A stretch of 64,000 nucleotides of DNA from CAZGKW01 sp964526295 (GTDB taxonomy: Bacteria; Planctomycetota; Phycisphaerae; FEN-1346), in assembly GCA_964526295.1 (NCBI GenBank), contig CAZGKW010000006.1, positions 62,001 through 126,000 on the forward strand. The letters are read 5' to 3'. The notes under the pieces are model-generated. The model was not told the origin of the DNA and searched no databases. It saw only the letters and a list, made by a program, of their open reading frames with translations. A program made the position numbers and the translations under genes. Of the stretch, positions 43,183-51,435 are shown piece by piece; within the stretch, counting starts at the first letter, position 1, and each line of letters opens with the position of its first letter.

Positions 43183-44697
43183 ATGCGTATCCTGTACCTC
43201 GACATCGACACCCTCCGGGCCGACCACCTCGGATGCTACGGCTACCTGAGGGACACCTCGCCGAACCTGGACCGGATCGCGGCCGACGGCGTCCGGTTCG
43301 ACTCCTGCTACATCTCCGACGCGCCCTGCCTGCCGAGCCGGGCCAGCATGTTCACCGGCCGGTTCGGCATCCACACGGGCGTCGTGGGGCACGGCGGGTC
43401 GGCCGCCGACGTCCGGCCCGTCGGCTTCGAGCGAGGCTTCTCGACGATGGCCCAGCGCGGCGGCTTCGTGTGGCAGCTCCGCCGGCAGGGCCTCTACCCG
43501 GCCAGCGCCTCGCCCTACGCCGAACGCCACTCCGCCTGGTGGTTCTGCGAGGGCTGGCGCGAGTTCGACAACCCCGGCAAGAGCGGCGGCGAACGCGCCG
43601 ACGAGGTCGTCCCCTGGGCCCTCGACTGGATCGACCGCAACGCCGAGCGCGACGACTGGATGCTCCACGTCAACGTCTGGGACCCCCACACGCCGTACCG
43701 GACGCCGGAGGACTTCGGCGACCCGTTCGCCGACGAGCCCATCGAGGACTGGTACACCGAGGAGCTTCGCCAAGCCCAGTGGGAGGGCTTCGGCCCCGGC
43801 ACGCCGCAGGAGCCCTACGGCAACTTCGGCCGCCAGTCCAAGCACCGCCGCCAGCCCACGCAGATCGCCTCGATGGACGACTACCGGATGGTGATCGACG
43901 GCTACGACACGGGCATCCGCTACGCCGACGAGTGGCTCGGCCGCGTCCTCAACGCCCTGGCCGACAAGGGCGTCCTGGACGAGACGGTCGTCGTCATCAC
44001 GTCGGACCACGGCGAGAACATGGGCGAGCTGGGCGTCATCGGCGACCACGCCGTCGCCGACCACGTCACGAGCCGCGTCCCGATGATCGTGCGGTGGCCC
44101 GGCCTCGCCGGCGGGCGGGTCGACGACGCCCTCCACTACCAGACGGACGTTGCGGCGACGCTGGTTGAGCTGGCCGGCGGCGAGGTGCCCGAGTGGTGGG
44201 ACGGCCGGAGCTTCGCCCCGGCGATGCGCGACGGGCGATCCAAGGGCCGGCCGTACGTCGTCATGAGCCAGAACTGCTGGTCCTCCATGCGGAGCGTCCG
44301 GTGGGACGATCACCTGTTCGTCCGGACTTACCACACGGGCCTGAAGGACCTCCCGGCCCGGATGCTGTTCAACGTCCGCCAGGACCCGCACGAACTCAAC
44401 GACCTGACGGTCAAGCAGCCGGCCCTGGCCGACCGCGGCCAAGCCTTGCTGGAGGAGTGGGTCGCCGAGATGATGACGCGAAGCGAGTCGGCGGTGGACC
44501 CCTTGTGGCAGGTGATGCGCGAGGGCGGTCCGTTCCACACGCGGAACGCCCTGCCGATGTACTGCGAGCGGCTCCGGGCGACCGGCCGGGGCCGTCACGC
44601 CGACTTCCTGGAGGCCCACCCGACGGGACTCACCGGCCGCGACGAGGCCAAGAGCCTGGCCCGCGCCGGCGGGGCGGCCTCGGCCACGACACGCTGA
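43183..44697 (+). CDS. Cytoplasmic sulfatase with CxPSR formylglycine motif
   Basis: 504 residues. The metal site opens LYLDIDTLRADHLGCYGY (Asp7/Asp9), and the formylglycine motif APCLPSRASMFTGR has Cys49 as the residue to be oxidised (CxPSR). VVVITSDHGENMGE lies near 267 and the C-terminus carries the usual substrate-binding sheet. No signal peptide is present, so it probably works on imported sulfated sugars in the cytoplasm. It needs a formylglycine-generating enzyme from elsewhere. ATG 43183 has AAGGAAGG about nine bases upstream. It sits between the importer and fucI, which suggests desulfation of a fucose or rhamnose ester. Confidence 0.88.
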   Translation: MRILYLDIDTLRADHLGCYGYLRDTSPNLDRIAADGVRFDSCYISDAPCLPSRASMFTGRFGIHTGVVGHGGSAADVRPVGFERGFSTMAQRGGFVWQLRRQGLYPASASPYAERHSAWWFCEGWREFDNPGKSGGERADEVVPWALDWIDRNAERDDWMLHVNVWDPHTPYRTPEDFGDPFADEPIEDWYTEELRQAQWEGFGPGTPQEPYGNFGRQSKHRRQPTQIASMDDYRMVIDGYDTGIRYADEWLGRVLNALADKGVLDETVVVITSDHGENMGELGVIGDHAVADHVTSRVPMIVRWPGLAGGRVDDALHYQTDVAATLVELAGGEVPEWWDGRSFAPAMRDGRSKGRPYVVMSQNCWSSMRSVRWDDHLFVRTYHTGLKDLPARMLFNVRQDPHELNDLTVKQPALADRGQALLEEWVAEMMTRSESAVDPLWQVMREGGPFHTRNALPMYCERLRATGRGRHADFLEAHPTGLTGRDEAKSLARAGGAASATTR

Positions 44698-44755
44698 GCC
44701 TTCGAGCCTGCGCCCCCGCGACCGGGCCCCAGGGAGGCCATCTCTTCGGTTTCGC

Positions 44756-44784
44756 TTGACTTCACCACCGGACCGGGGGATGCT
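44756..44784 (+). promoter_or_regulatory. Promoter of fucI
   Basis: TTGACT 44756-44761 and GATGCT 44779-44784, 17 bases apart; about 100 bases before GTG 44885. Confidence 0.4.
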
Positions 44785-44884
44785 GGACCTTCGGGCCGGG
44801 TCTCGGACGTGCAAGCCCGCCGGGCGCCAGGCAACGCCCGACAATGGACAATGGACCCGCGCAGGATCGAGTGAGGAGAACGCC

Positions 44885-46600
44885 GTGGCCAAGGCGAACC
44901 AGATCACCGAGACTTACGAGGGCGAGCGCCAGACCGTCACCTTCGGCGTCTGCGCCACGTGCGATCCGCGCGTGGACGAAGAGTCCCGCCAGCGGGCCGG
45001 CAACATCGTCAAGATGGTCGCCGACACGATCGCCGCCACCGTCAAGACGCCCGACGGCAAGGCCGTCGAGGTCGCCTGGACGCCCCTGCTGATCGACGGC
45101 GAGGCCCAGGCGGACGTCGTCGCCCGCCAGTTCAAGGCGGCCGGCGTCGACGCCATCGTCTGCGCCCCGGACACGTGGGCGTTCCCGCAACTGACGCTCA
45201 TCAGCCTCCTGTCGCAGTTCCCCGACGACCTGCCGGTCAACATCACGTGCGGCAACTCGGGCCCCAAGCCGGGCGTCGTCTACGCCCACGCCGTCAATGG
45301 CGCCCTCGCCCAGGGCGGCCGGCTGGTGGCCCTGAACGTCGGCACGTGGCCCGACACGGGCATGAAGCCGAAGATGACCGACTCGACCGCCCGGGCCCTC
45401 GTCGACTGGTGCTACGCCGCCCTTACCTACGCGGGCCTCAAGGGCCGCCGGATCGTCGTCTTCGGCCACGATTCGATGGGCATGGAGACGGCCCTGGCCC
45501 ACGTCATCCCGACGCGTCGGACGTTCGGCCTGGAGATCGCGCGGCTCGACATGAAACTCCTGGCGGACATGCTGACGAAGGGGGCCTACGACGAGAAGGA
45601 GCTCAAGAAGCTCCGCCGATGGATGGACAAGTACGTCGGCGACCGGCTCGAGCTGCCTTCGGAGGAGGACGGCGAGCGGTTCGACAAGGGCCTCGCCCTC
45701 TATCTCATCATGCGCGACCTCATGGCCGAGTTGAACGCCGTCGGCGGCGGGTTCATGAACCAGCTCGAGTGGGGCTCCGAGCCGCGGGGCATTCCCCTGC
45801 CGATCGCCGACGCCGCCGAGTCGCTCTTCAACTCGACGTTCGACCACTGCGGCAACAAGCCGCCCCTGCCCTTCGCCACGGAGGCCGACGTCCAGGGCGT
45901 CCTGACGATGCTGTTCATGACGTGGCTCTCGGGCGGCGAGCCGCCGCTGTTCATGGATTTCCGCAAGGTGTGGGAGCCTTGGGAGATCCAGGCCCTGGCG
46001 GAGCAGCTCGGCGTCCCGTTCGGCCCGGACGACGCCTGGGCCCGGAAGGGGTTCGTCGACGGCGACAACTCGGGCTCGGCCAGCTTCGACTGGGCCGCCA
46101 GGCCCGGCGCCTCCCGCGAGGAGGTCATGGGTAGCGTCGGCATGCCGATGGCCGAGCTGTTCTACTTCCCCGGCGGCGGCAACAGCGTCACGTTCATTAC
46201 GCCCGGCGGCATCGAGGGCATCGCCGGACGGCTGGCTTACTCCAACCTCTCGGGCGCCTTCAGCCTCATCTGGGACGAGGCCGAGACGCTCGACCTGCCC
46301 GAGCAGCTCGCCGAGGCCGTCCGCAACACCTCGACCTACACCTGGCCCCACACGTGGGTCTCGCCGAAGTACGCGTCGATGGCCGAGTACAAGCAGTTCG
46401 CCCCGGCGAACCATTTCCACATGACGTGGAACCTGGCCCCGGCCAGGCTTCAGCACTGGATGGACCTGGCCAACGTGCTGAGCGTCACGCCGTGGCAGGC
46501 CCGGCCGGGCTACATCGAGGGCACCGATCGGCCCCTGCCGCTCCTGTACCTCCTGAACGGCGGGGAAAACGAGACCAAGCTTCGCCGCGTCCGGCGATAG
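44885..46600 (+). CDS. fucI: L-fucose isomerase family protein
   Basis: 571 residues, close to FucI (about 590). The metal residues known from FucI are recognisable by context: a Glu in PLPFATEADVQGVLTM near 335 and an Asp in PPLFMDFRKVWEPWEI near 359, and a His in NHFHMTWN near 507. FucI converts L-fucose to L-fuculose, and also acts on related sugars such as D-arabinose. GTG 44885 follows GAGGAGAA. It has its own promoter (44756-44784) and a strong terminator after its stop. With rhaA and the class II aldolase the region covers both deoxysugars. Confidence 0.82.
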   Translation: MAKANQITETYEGERQTVTFGVCATCDPRVDEESRQRAGNIVKMVADTIAATVKTPDGKAVEVAWTPLLIDGEAQADVVARQFKAAGVDAIVCAPDTWAFPQLTLISLLSQFPDDLPVNITCGNSGPKPGVVYAHAVNGALAQGGRLVALNVGTWPDTGMKPKMTDSTARALVDWCYAALTYAGLKGRRIVVFGHDSMGMETALAHVIPTRRTFGLEIARLDMKLLADMLTKGAYDEKELKKLRRWMDKYVGDRLELPSEEDGERFDKGLALYLIMRDLMAELNAVGGGFMNQLEWGSEPRGIPLPIADAAESLFNSTFDHCGNKPPLPFATEADVQGVLTMLFMTWLSGGEPPLFMDFRKVWEPWEIQALAEQLGVPFGPDDAWARKGFVDGDNSGSASFDWAARPGASREEVMGSVGMPMAELFYFPGGGNSVTFITPGGIEGIAGRLAYSNLSGAFSLIWDEAETLDLPEQLAEAVRNTSTYTWPHTWVSPKYASMAEYKQFAPANHFHMTWNLAPARLQHWMDLANVLSVTPWQARPGYIEGTDRPLPLLYLLNGGENETKLRRVRR

Positions 46601-46614
46601 TACGGGTTACCCGC

Positions 46615-46656
46615 ACGACCGCCTGCTCGAGATCGCGCGCAGGCGGTCGTCCTTTT
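46615..46656 (+). terminator. Rho-independent terminator after fucI
   Basis: ACGACCGCCTGC (46615-46626) pairs perfectly with GCAGGCGGTCGT (46639-46650), a 12-bp stem, followed by CCTTTT. It begins 15 bases after the fucI stop. The next gene starts at 46692, so fucI and the GHL6-like gene may be separate or partly linked by read-through. Confidence 0.7.
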
Positions 46657-46691
46657 CCCCTCCCCGGTGGCGCGATCGAACCGAGGCCCTC

Positions 46692-48671
46692 ATGGCGAAA
46701 CGCAAGAAGCTCGACCTGCCGATCACGCAGATCCATCTCGATTTCCACACGCCCGCCGAGGTCCCCGACGTCGGGGCCGACTTCGACGCCGACCGTTTTG
46801 CCGACCCATTCGACCGGGCGGGCGTCGGCCTCGTCACCGTCTTCGGCAAGTGCCATCACGGCTGGTCCTACTACCCGACGAAGGCCGGCAAGGTCCACCC
46901 GAGCCTCGGTTTCGACCTCCTGGGCGGGCAGATCGAGGCCCTCAAGGCCCGCGGCATCCGCGTGCCGGTCTACCTGAGCGTGGGGTGGGACGAGGCCCTC
47001 GTGGCCGAGCGGCCCGGCCTGATGGCCGTCGACCGCGAGGGGCGGCCCTGGACGGGGCCCCTGAAGGCCGGCTGGCGCCTGGTTTGCCTCAACCGGCCCG
47101 ACTACCTCGACTACGTCGCCGCCCAGGCCGAGGAGGTCCTCGACGCCTACCCGGCCGACGGCATCTTCTACGACATCCTGATGCAGCCGTGGCCGGCGTG
47201 CTTCTGCCCGGCGTGCCTCCGGCGGATGGCCGACGAGGGCGTCGACCCGGCCGACGACGCCCAGGCGGCCGCCTGGCAGCGGAAGGTCATCGCCGAGGCC
47301 TGTGCCCGCCTCGCCAAACCCCTGAAGGGCCGCCGGTCGGACCTGTCGGTCTTCTTCAACTCGTGCTTCGGCCTGGAGGCGCGGGACCTGGCGGCCTACG
47401 ATTCGCACGTCGACGTCGAGAGCTTGCCGACCGGTGGCTGGGGGTACATACACTTCCCGATCGTCGGCCGCTTCGCCCGGACGCTCGGCAAGACGGTCGT
47501 CGGCATGACGGCCCGGTTCCACCACCATTGGGGCGACTTCGGGGGCCTCAAGCCCCAGGCCGCCCTCGAGCAGGAATGCTTCCACGCCCTCATGCTCGGC
47601 TGCCGGGTCAACATCGGCGACCACCTGCCCCCGCGGGGCCTGCCCGAGCCGGCCGTCTACGAGCGGATAGGCCGCGTCTTGCGGCAGGTCCGGGACCGGG
47701 AGCCGTGGTGCACGGGCGCCGAGCCGATCGCCCCGATCGCCGTCCTCGCCGCCGAGGCCCGGACCGAGAGCACCCGGACCATCCCGCCCGGCGTCGCGGG
47801 CGCAGCACGCATGCTCATGGAGACGCATCACCTGTTCGACGTGATCGACGTCGAGGCCGACTTCGGCCGGTATGACGTGCTCGTCCTGCCCGACCGAGTG
47901 CGCCTCGATGCGCCGCTCGCCCGGAAGGTCGGGGCGTTCCTCAAGGGCGGTGGACGGGTCCTGGCGACCGCTTGGTCGGCCCTGGCAGACCGGGAGGACC
48001 ACTTCGTCCTCGACGACTGGCCGGTCACCTACGCCGGCGAGGCCCGCCACAGCCAGCCCTACTGGCTGTTCGGCAAAGAGCTGGCCGACGGCATCCCCGA
48101 CATGCCGCACGCCATCTACGTGCCCGGCCCGGAGGTCAGGGCGAAGCCCGGGTCGAAGGTCCTCGCGCGGATGGGCGATCCCTACTTCAGCCGCACGTGG
48201 GAGCACTTCTACGGGCACGGCGAAGCGGCCCTGGCCCGTCGAACAAAGCGGCCGGCCGTCGCCGTCACCCAGGCCGTGGCCTACGCCCAGGCGCCGCTCT
48301 TTGCGGCCTACGCCGAGACCGGCTACACCGTCTACCGGCAGGCGGTGGCGAACCTGCTCGATCGTCTGCTGCCGGAGCGGCCCTTGCGGGTCGAGATGCC
48401 GACGACGGGCCGGGCAACGCTCCTTCGCCAGGGGCCGCGGCTCGTCGTCCACCTGATGCACTATGTCCCCGAGCGGCGGACCGACCGGCTGGACCTCATC
48501 GAGGACCGCCTGCCGCTCTACGACGTGCCCGTGAGCGTCGCCCTGGGGCGGAGGGCCCGCCGCGTCTACCTCGCCCCGCAGGAGCGGGACCTCGCCTACG
48601 AGGTCGATGACGAGCGGGTCGCTTTCTCGGTGCCCGTCGTCGACGGCCACCAGATGATCGTCGTGGAGTGA
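46692..48671 (+). CDS. GHL6/alpha-L-fucosidase-like glycoside hydrolase
   Basis: 659 residues. The TIM barrel (about 1-350) follows the hypothetical glycosyl hydrolase 6 pattern: ITQIHLDFHTPAEVPDVG near 11, VPVYLSVGWDEALVAERPG near 92, and DGIFYDILMQPWPACFCPACLRRM near 156, with Cys pairs and Asp as possible active-site residues. The C-terminal part (about 380-560) resembles the trimerisation domain of GH42 enzymes (YDVLVLPDRVRLDAPLARKVGAFL). No signal peptide, so cytoplasmic. The linked fucI and sulfatase suggest fucosidase or fucose-containing oligosaccharide hydrolysis. The exact activity cannot be proved from sequence alone. Confidence 0.7.
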   Translation: MAKRKKLDLPITQIHLDFHTPAEVPDVGADFDADRFADPFDRAGVGLVTVFGKCHHGWSYYPTKAGKVHPSLGFDLLGGQIEALKARGIRVPVYLSVGWDEALVAERPGLMAVDREGRPWTGPLKAGWRLVCLNRPDYLDYVAAQAEEVLDAYPADGIFYDILMQPWPACFCPACLRRMADEGVDPADDAQAAAWQRKVIAEACARLAKPLKGRRSDLSVFFNSCFGLEARDLAAYDSHVDVESLPTGGWGYIHFPIVGRFARTLGKTVVGMTARFHHHWGDFGGLKPQAALEQECFHALMLGCRVNIGDHLPPRGLPEPAVYERIGRVLRQVRDREPWCTGAEPIAPIAVLAAEARTESTRTIPPGVAGAARMLMETHHLFDVIDVEADFGRYDVLVLPDRVRLDAPLARKVGAFLKGGGRVLATAWSALADREDHFVLDDWPVTYAGEARHSQPYWLFGKELADGIPDMPHAIYVPGPEVRAKPGSKVLARMGDPYFSRTWEHFYGHGEAALARRTKRPAVAVTQAVAYAQAPLFAAYAETGYTVYRQAVANLLDRLLPERPLRVEMPTTGRATLLRQGPRLVVHLMHYVPERRTDRLDLIEDRLPLYDVPVSVALGRRARRVYLAPQERDLAYEVDDERVAFSVPVVDGHQMIVVE

Positions 48672-48674
48672 CCG

Positions 48675-49781
48675 ATGAACCCGATCATTCGAGACCGGCA
48701 GGAGACCCTCGAGGCGTTCGTCGCGGGGCGACGCGAACGGACGCTGTTCCAGGTGGACCTGCCGCCTGTGGACGAAGACGAGGTGCCGGAGCACCTCCGC
48801 GGTCCCAAGGGCGAGATCATCCGCGACGGCGAGCTCCAGCTCCGCCGCCAGCTCTGGGCGAACGAGCGGCGAATGGCCTGGCCCGGCCCCGGCGACGACT
48901 GGGTCCCCACGCTCCACCCCTACATGGGCACGGGCGTCCTGGCGTCGGCCTTCGGGGCCGAGACGGCGTTCCCCGACGAGGAGGACCCGTGGACGCGGCC
49001 GTTCGTCCGGGGCCCGGACGAGGCGCTGGAGCTCGCGCGGCCCGCCGCCGACGCCGGGCTCCTCGGCGAGGTCATCCGCCGGACCCGCCGCATGCGACAG
49101 GTGGCCGGGCCGGACTACCCCATTCGCGTCACGGACATCCAGAGCCCGCTCGATACGGCCCTGCTGATCTGGGACCAGGCGGACCTTCTCACCAGCATGG
49201 TCCTCGCGCCGAAGGCCGTGCATCACCTGCTCGACCTGATCGCGGACCTGACGATCGAGTTCGTCGAGCGGCAGCGCGACGCGGCCGGCGAGGCGTTCGC
49301 ACCGCTCCACTGGCCGGGCACGTGGTGGCCCCTGGGCCGCGGGCTCGGCGTCAGCGACGACATCCTGCCGCTGATCGGCCCGAAGGAATACGCCGAGTTC
49401 GGTCCGCCGTACCTGGCTCGCTTGTCGAAGGCGTTCGACGGAGTGATGGTCCACTCGTGCGGCAACTTCACGCACAACCTCGAGGTGCTCGCCGGGGTGC
49501 CGGGCCTCCGGATGGTGAACTTCGGGGCGACGGAGCAGCCCGTCCGCGCCGCGGCGGCGGCGCTGCCCGATGAGGTGGTCCTCTCGACGCATCTCGGCCT
49601 GAACAAGGACCCGCACTTCGAGACGGCGACGGCGTTCGTCGAGCATGCCCTGGACGAGGTGGACGACCCGCGGCGGCTGTGGGTGCTCGCGCCGCTCGAC
49701 GAGCCGACGCCGGCGGCCCGGGAGGAGATGATCGCCCTGCTGGCCGGCCGGGGCCGGGCCGGTGCCGAGACGGAGACGTGA
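48675..49781 (+). CDS. Uroporphyrinogen-decarboxylase-like protein, intact copy
   Basis: 368 residues of the URO-D fold. It lacks heme-pathway neighbours and matches the group of UroD-like proteins in planctomycete sugar regions and in corrinoid methyltransferases. The segments DDWVPTLHPYMGTGVLASAFGAE near 76 and VMVHSCGNFTHNLEVLAG near 257, with a Cys in HSCGN, resemble those of MtaA/MtbA-type methyltransferases that bind zinc through His/Cys. The start ATG 48675 lies three bases after the GHL6-like stop. A broken relative is at 33443-34454. Heme synthesis is unlikely; methyl transfer with methylated sugars is a hypothesis only. Confidence 0.6.
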   Translation: MNPIIRDRQETLEAFVAGRRERTLFQVDLPPVDEDEVPEHLRGPKGEIIRDGELQLRRQLWANERRMAWPGPGDDWVPTLHPYMGTGVLASAFGAETAFPDEEDPWTRPFVRGPDEALELARPAADAGLLGEVIRRTRRMRQVAGPDYPIRVTDIQSPLDTALLIWDQADLLTSMVLAPKAVHHLLDLIADLTIEFVERQRDAAGEAFAPLHWPGTWWPLGRGLGVSDDILPLIGPKEYAEFGPPYLARLSKAFDGVMVHSCGNFTHNLEVLAGVPGLRMVNFGATEQPVRAAAAALPDEVVLSTHLGLNKDPHFETATAFVEHALDEVDDPRRLWVLAPLDEPTPAAREEMIALLAGRGRAGAETET

Positions 49782-49788
49782 CCCCTTG

Positions 49789-50580
49789 TCAGGCTTCGAC
49801 TTGCGGCGGAGGCGGCGGCCCCTCCACGCCCACCTGGCCGACACGGATCTCCATATCTTCTCGGCGCTCGTCCCGCTCGACCCGGCCGTCGCGGATCCAC
49901 ACGATCCGGTCGCAGACGTCGAGCATCTTCAGGTCGTGCGTCGCCGTGATGACCGTCACGCCCCGCTCCTCGTTCATCGATTTCAGGAGCGTGATGATCT
50001 CGCGGCCGGTGTGGAGGTCGAGGTTTCCGGTCGGCTCGTCGGCGAGAATGATCGCCGGGTCGTTGGCGAACGCCCGGGCGATGGCGACCCGCTGCTGCTG
50101 GCCGCCGGACAGCTCGGCGGGCGTGTGCGTGACGCGGTCGCCGAGGCCGACGCGCTCCAGGATGTCGACGCCCCGGTCGAGGGCCTCGTCGGCCCCGACG
50201 CCGCCGAAAACCATCGGCAAGGTCACGTTCTCGATCGCCGTCATCACCTGGACGAGGTTGAAGGTCTGGAAGATGTAGCCGATCTTGCGGCAGCGGAGCC
50301 AGGCGAGCTCCAGGGCGTCGAGCTCGGCCACGTCGACCTCGTCGATGAAGACGGAGCCCTCGGAGGGCTGGTCGAGACCGCCGATGCAGTTGAACAGGGT
50401 CGTCTTGCCGCTGCCGGAGGGGCCCATGATGGCGACGTACTCGCCTCGCTTGACGTTCAGGTCGATGCCGTCGAGCGCCTTGACGACGATGTCGCCCATG
50501 TGATAGTAGCGTTTGACGCCGAGGGCCATGACGGCGTTCTCGACTTCGACCGAGAGGTCGATTTCCAGCTTGCGGGCCAT
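49789..50580 (-). CDS. LolD/MacB-type ABC transporter ATP-binding protein
   Basis: 263 residues. Walker A is in IMGPSGSGKTTLFNCIGGLD near 51, the signature LSGGQQQRVAIARAFAN near 157 and Walker B IILADEPTGNLD near 178, with the switch His in TATHDLKMLD. This is the MacB/LolD/LptB-like pattern for mechanotransmission exporters with FtsX-type permeases. It is the last gene of a five-gene run with two FtsX permeases (50677-51375 and 53463-59387) and two OPT-like membrane proteins. ATG 50580. The C-terminus has an acidic/Pro tail of about 20 residues. Confidence 0.88.
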   Translation of the reverse strand: MARKLEIDLSVEVENAVMALGVKRYYHMGDIVVKALDGIDLNVKRGEYVAIMGPSGSGKTTLFNCIGGLDQPSEGSVFIDEVDVAELDALELAWLRCRKIGYIFQTFNLVQVMTAIENVTLPMVFGGVGADEALDRGVDILERVGLGDRVTHTPAELSGGQQQRVAIARAFANDPAIILADEPTGNLDLHTGREIITLLKSMNEERGVTVITATHDLKMLDVCDRIVWIRDGRVERDERREDMEIRVGQVGVEGPPPPPQVEA

Positions 50581-50647
50581 TGCGCACTACCTTCTCGCAG
50601 GCGTCCCTGCGCCGGAAGCCGTTCCAGAACTCTCGCCCTCGCCCCGC

Positions 50648-50671
50648 CCCTCTCCCGCGCAGGGGAGAGGG
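50648..50671. repeat. Hairpin between the short permease and ATPase genes
   Basis: CCCTCTCCC (50648-50656) pairs with GGGAGAGGG (50663-50671), nine bases, loop six. It lies in the 96-base gap between two genes of one operon and may modulate expression of the ATPase or be a REP-like repeat. Confidence 0.45.
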
Positions 50672-50676
50672 TGGCA

Positions 50677-51375
50677 TCAGATTCGCGCCCGCATGGCGTC
50701 GACGGGCTCCATCCGGGCGGCCACGTAGGCCGGATACAAGGCCCCCGCCACCGCCAGGAACATGCCGATCGCCACCGAGATGCCGACGTCGATTCCCACC
50801 GTCGGCCAGGGCACCACGGCGAAGGCCTTCCCGAGGCTGCCCCAGTATCGGAAGGCCGTAACGATAAAGGCCAGGCCGAGCCCTACCACGACGCCCCCGG
50901 CCGAACCGACCAGCCCCTGGAACACCGATTCCAGGAGGAACAGCTTCAGGACGAATTTGTCGAGGGCCCCGAGGCACTTCAGCGTCCCGATCTCGCGGTA
51001 CCGCTCGGTGATGGACATCAGCATGGCGTTGACGATGCCGACCGTGCAGGCGCAGAGGCTGACGGCGACGACCCAGATGAGCCGTCCGCCGCGGGCCCCG
51101 CCGCCCTCCTCGGCATCGGCCTCCTCCTCCTGCTCGCGATCGATGGCCGTCCTGAGCTCACGGTCGGCGGCGTCCCGGATGTGCGTCTGGGCCAGGACGA
51201 ACAGGACGAACCCGACGGCGGCGAGGATCGACAGGACCGTCAGCAGCGTCCGCGCGGGCCGCAGGCGGAGGTTCTGCCACGCCATGCGGATCGCCTTCGC
51301 CAGGGGCAGGACGACGACGCGCCCCACCCGCTGTCGGCGGGCGTGTCGGGCCTTGCTTTCGGACGTCTGCGTCAC
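50677..51375 (-). CDS. Short FtsX/MacB-type ABC permease
   Basis: 232 residues, about half the usual length. One membrane segment near 43-63 (ARTLLTVLSILAAVGFVLFVL) leads to a short charged loop (Asp/Glu-rich, about 66-95), and then the FtsX C-terminal domain (LIWVVAVSLCACTVGIVNAMLMSITERYREIGTLKCLGA near 98, then three further helices, and YPAYVAARMEPVDAMRARI). The large periplasmic MacB-PCD domain is missing. GTG 51375 has GAGGAG six bases upstream. It probably pairs with the giant permease in one complex driven by 49789-50580. Confidence 0.82.
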   Translation of the reverse strand: MTQTSESKARHARRQRVGRVVVLPLAKAIRMAWQNLRLRPARTLLTVLSILAAVGFVLFVLAQTHIRDAADRELRTAIDREQEEEADAEEGGGARGGRLIWVVAVSLCACTVGIVNAMLMSITERYREIGTLKCLGALDKFVLKLFLLESVFQGLVGSAGGVVVGLGLAFIVTAFRYWGSLGKAFAVVPWPTVGIDVGISVAIGMFLAVAGALYPAYVAARMEPVDAMRARI

Positions 51376-51435
51376 GTCGGCTCCTCTTGGAGCTCCATTC
51401 CGCCGACCGGGTCGGGCCGCCGTGCGGCACTGACG

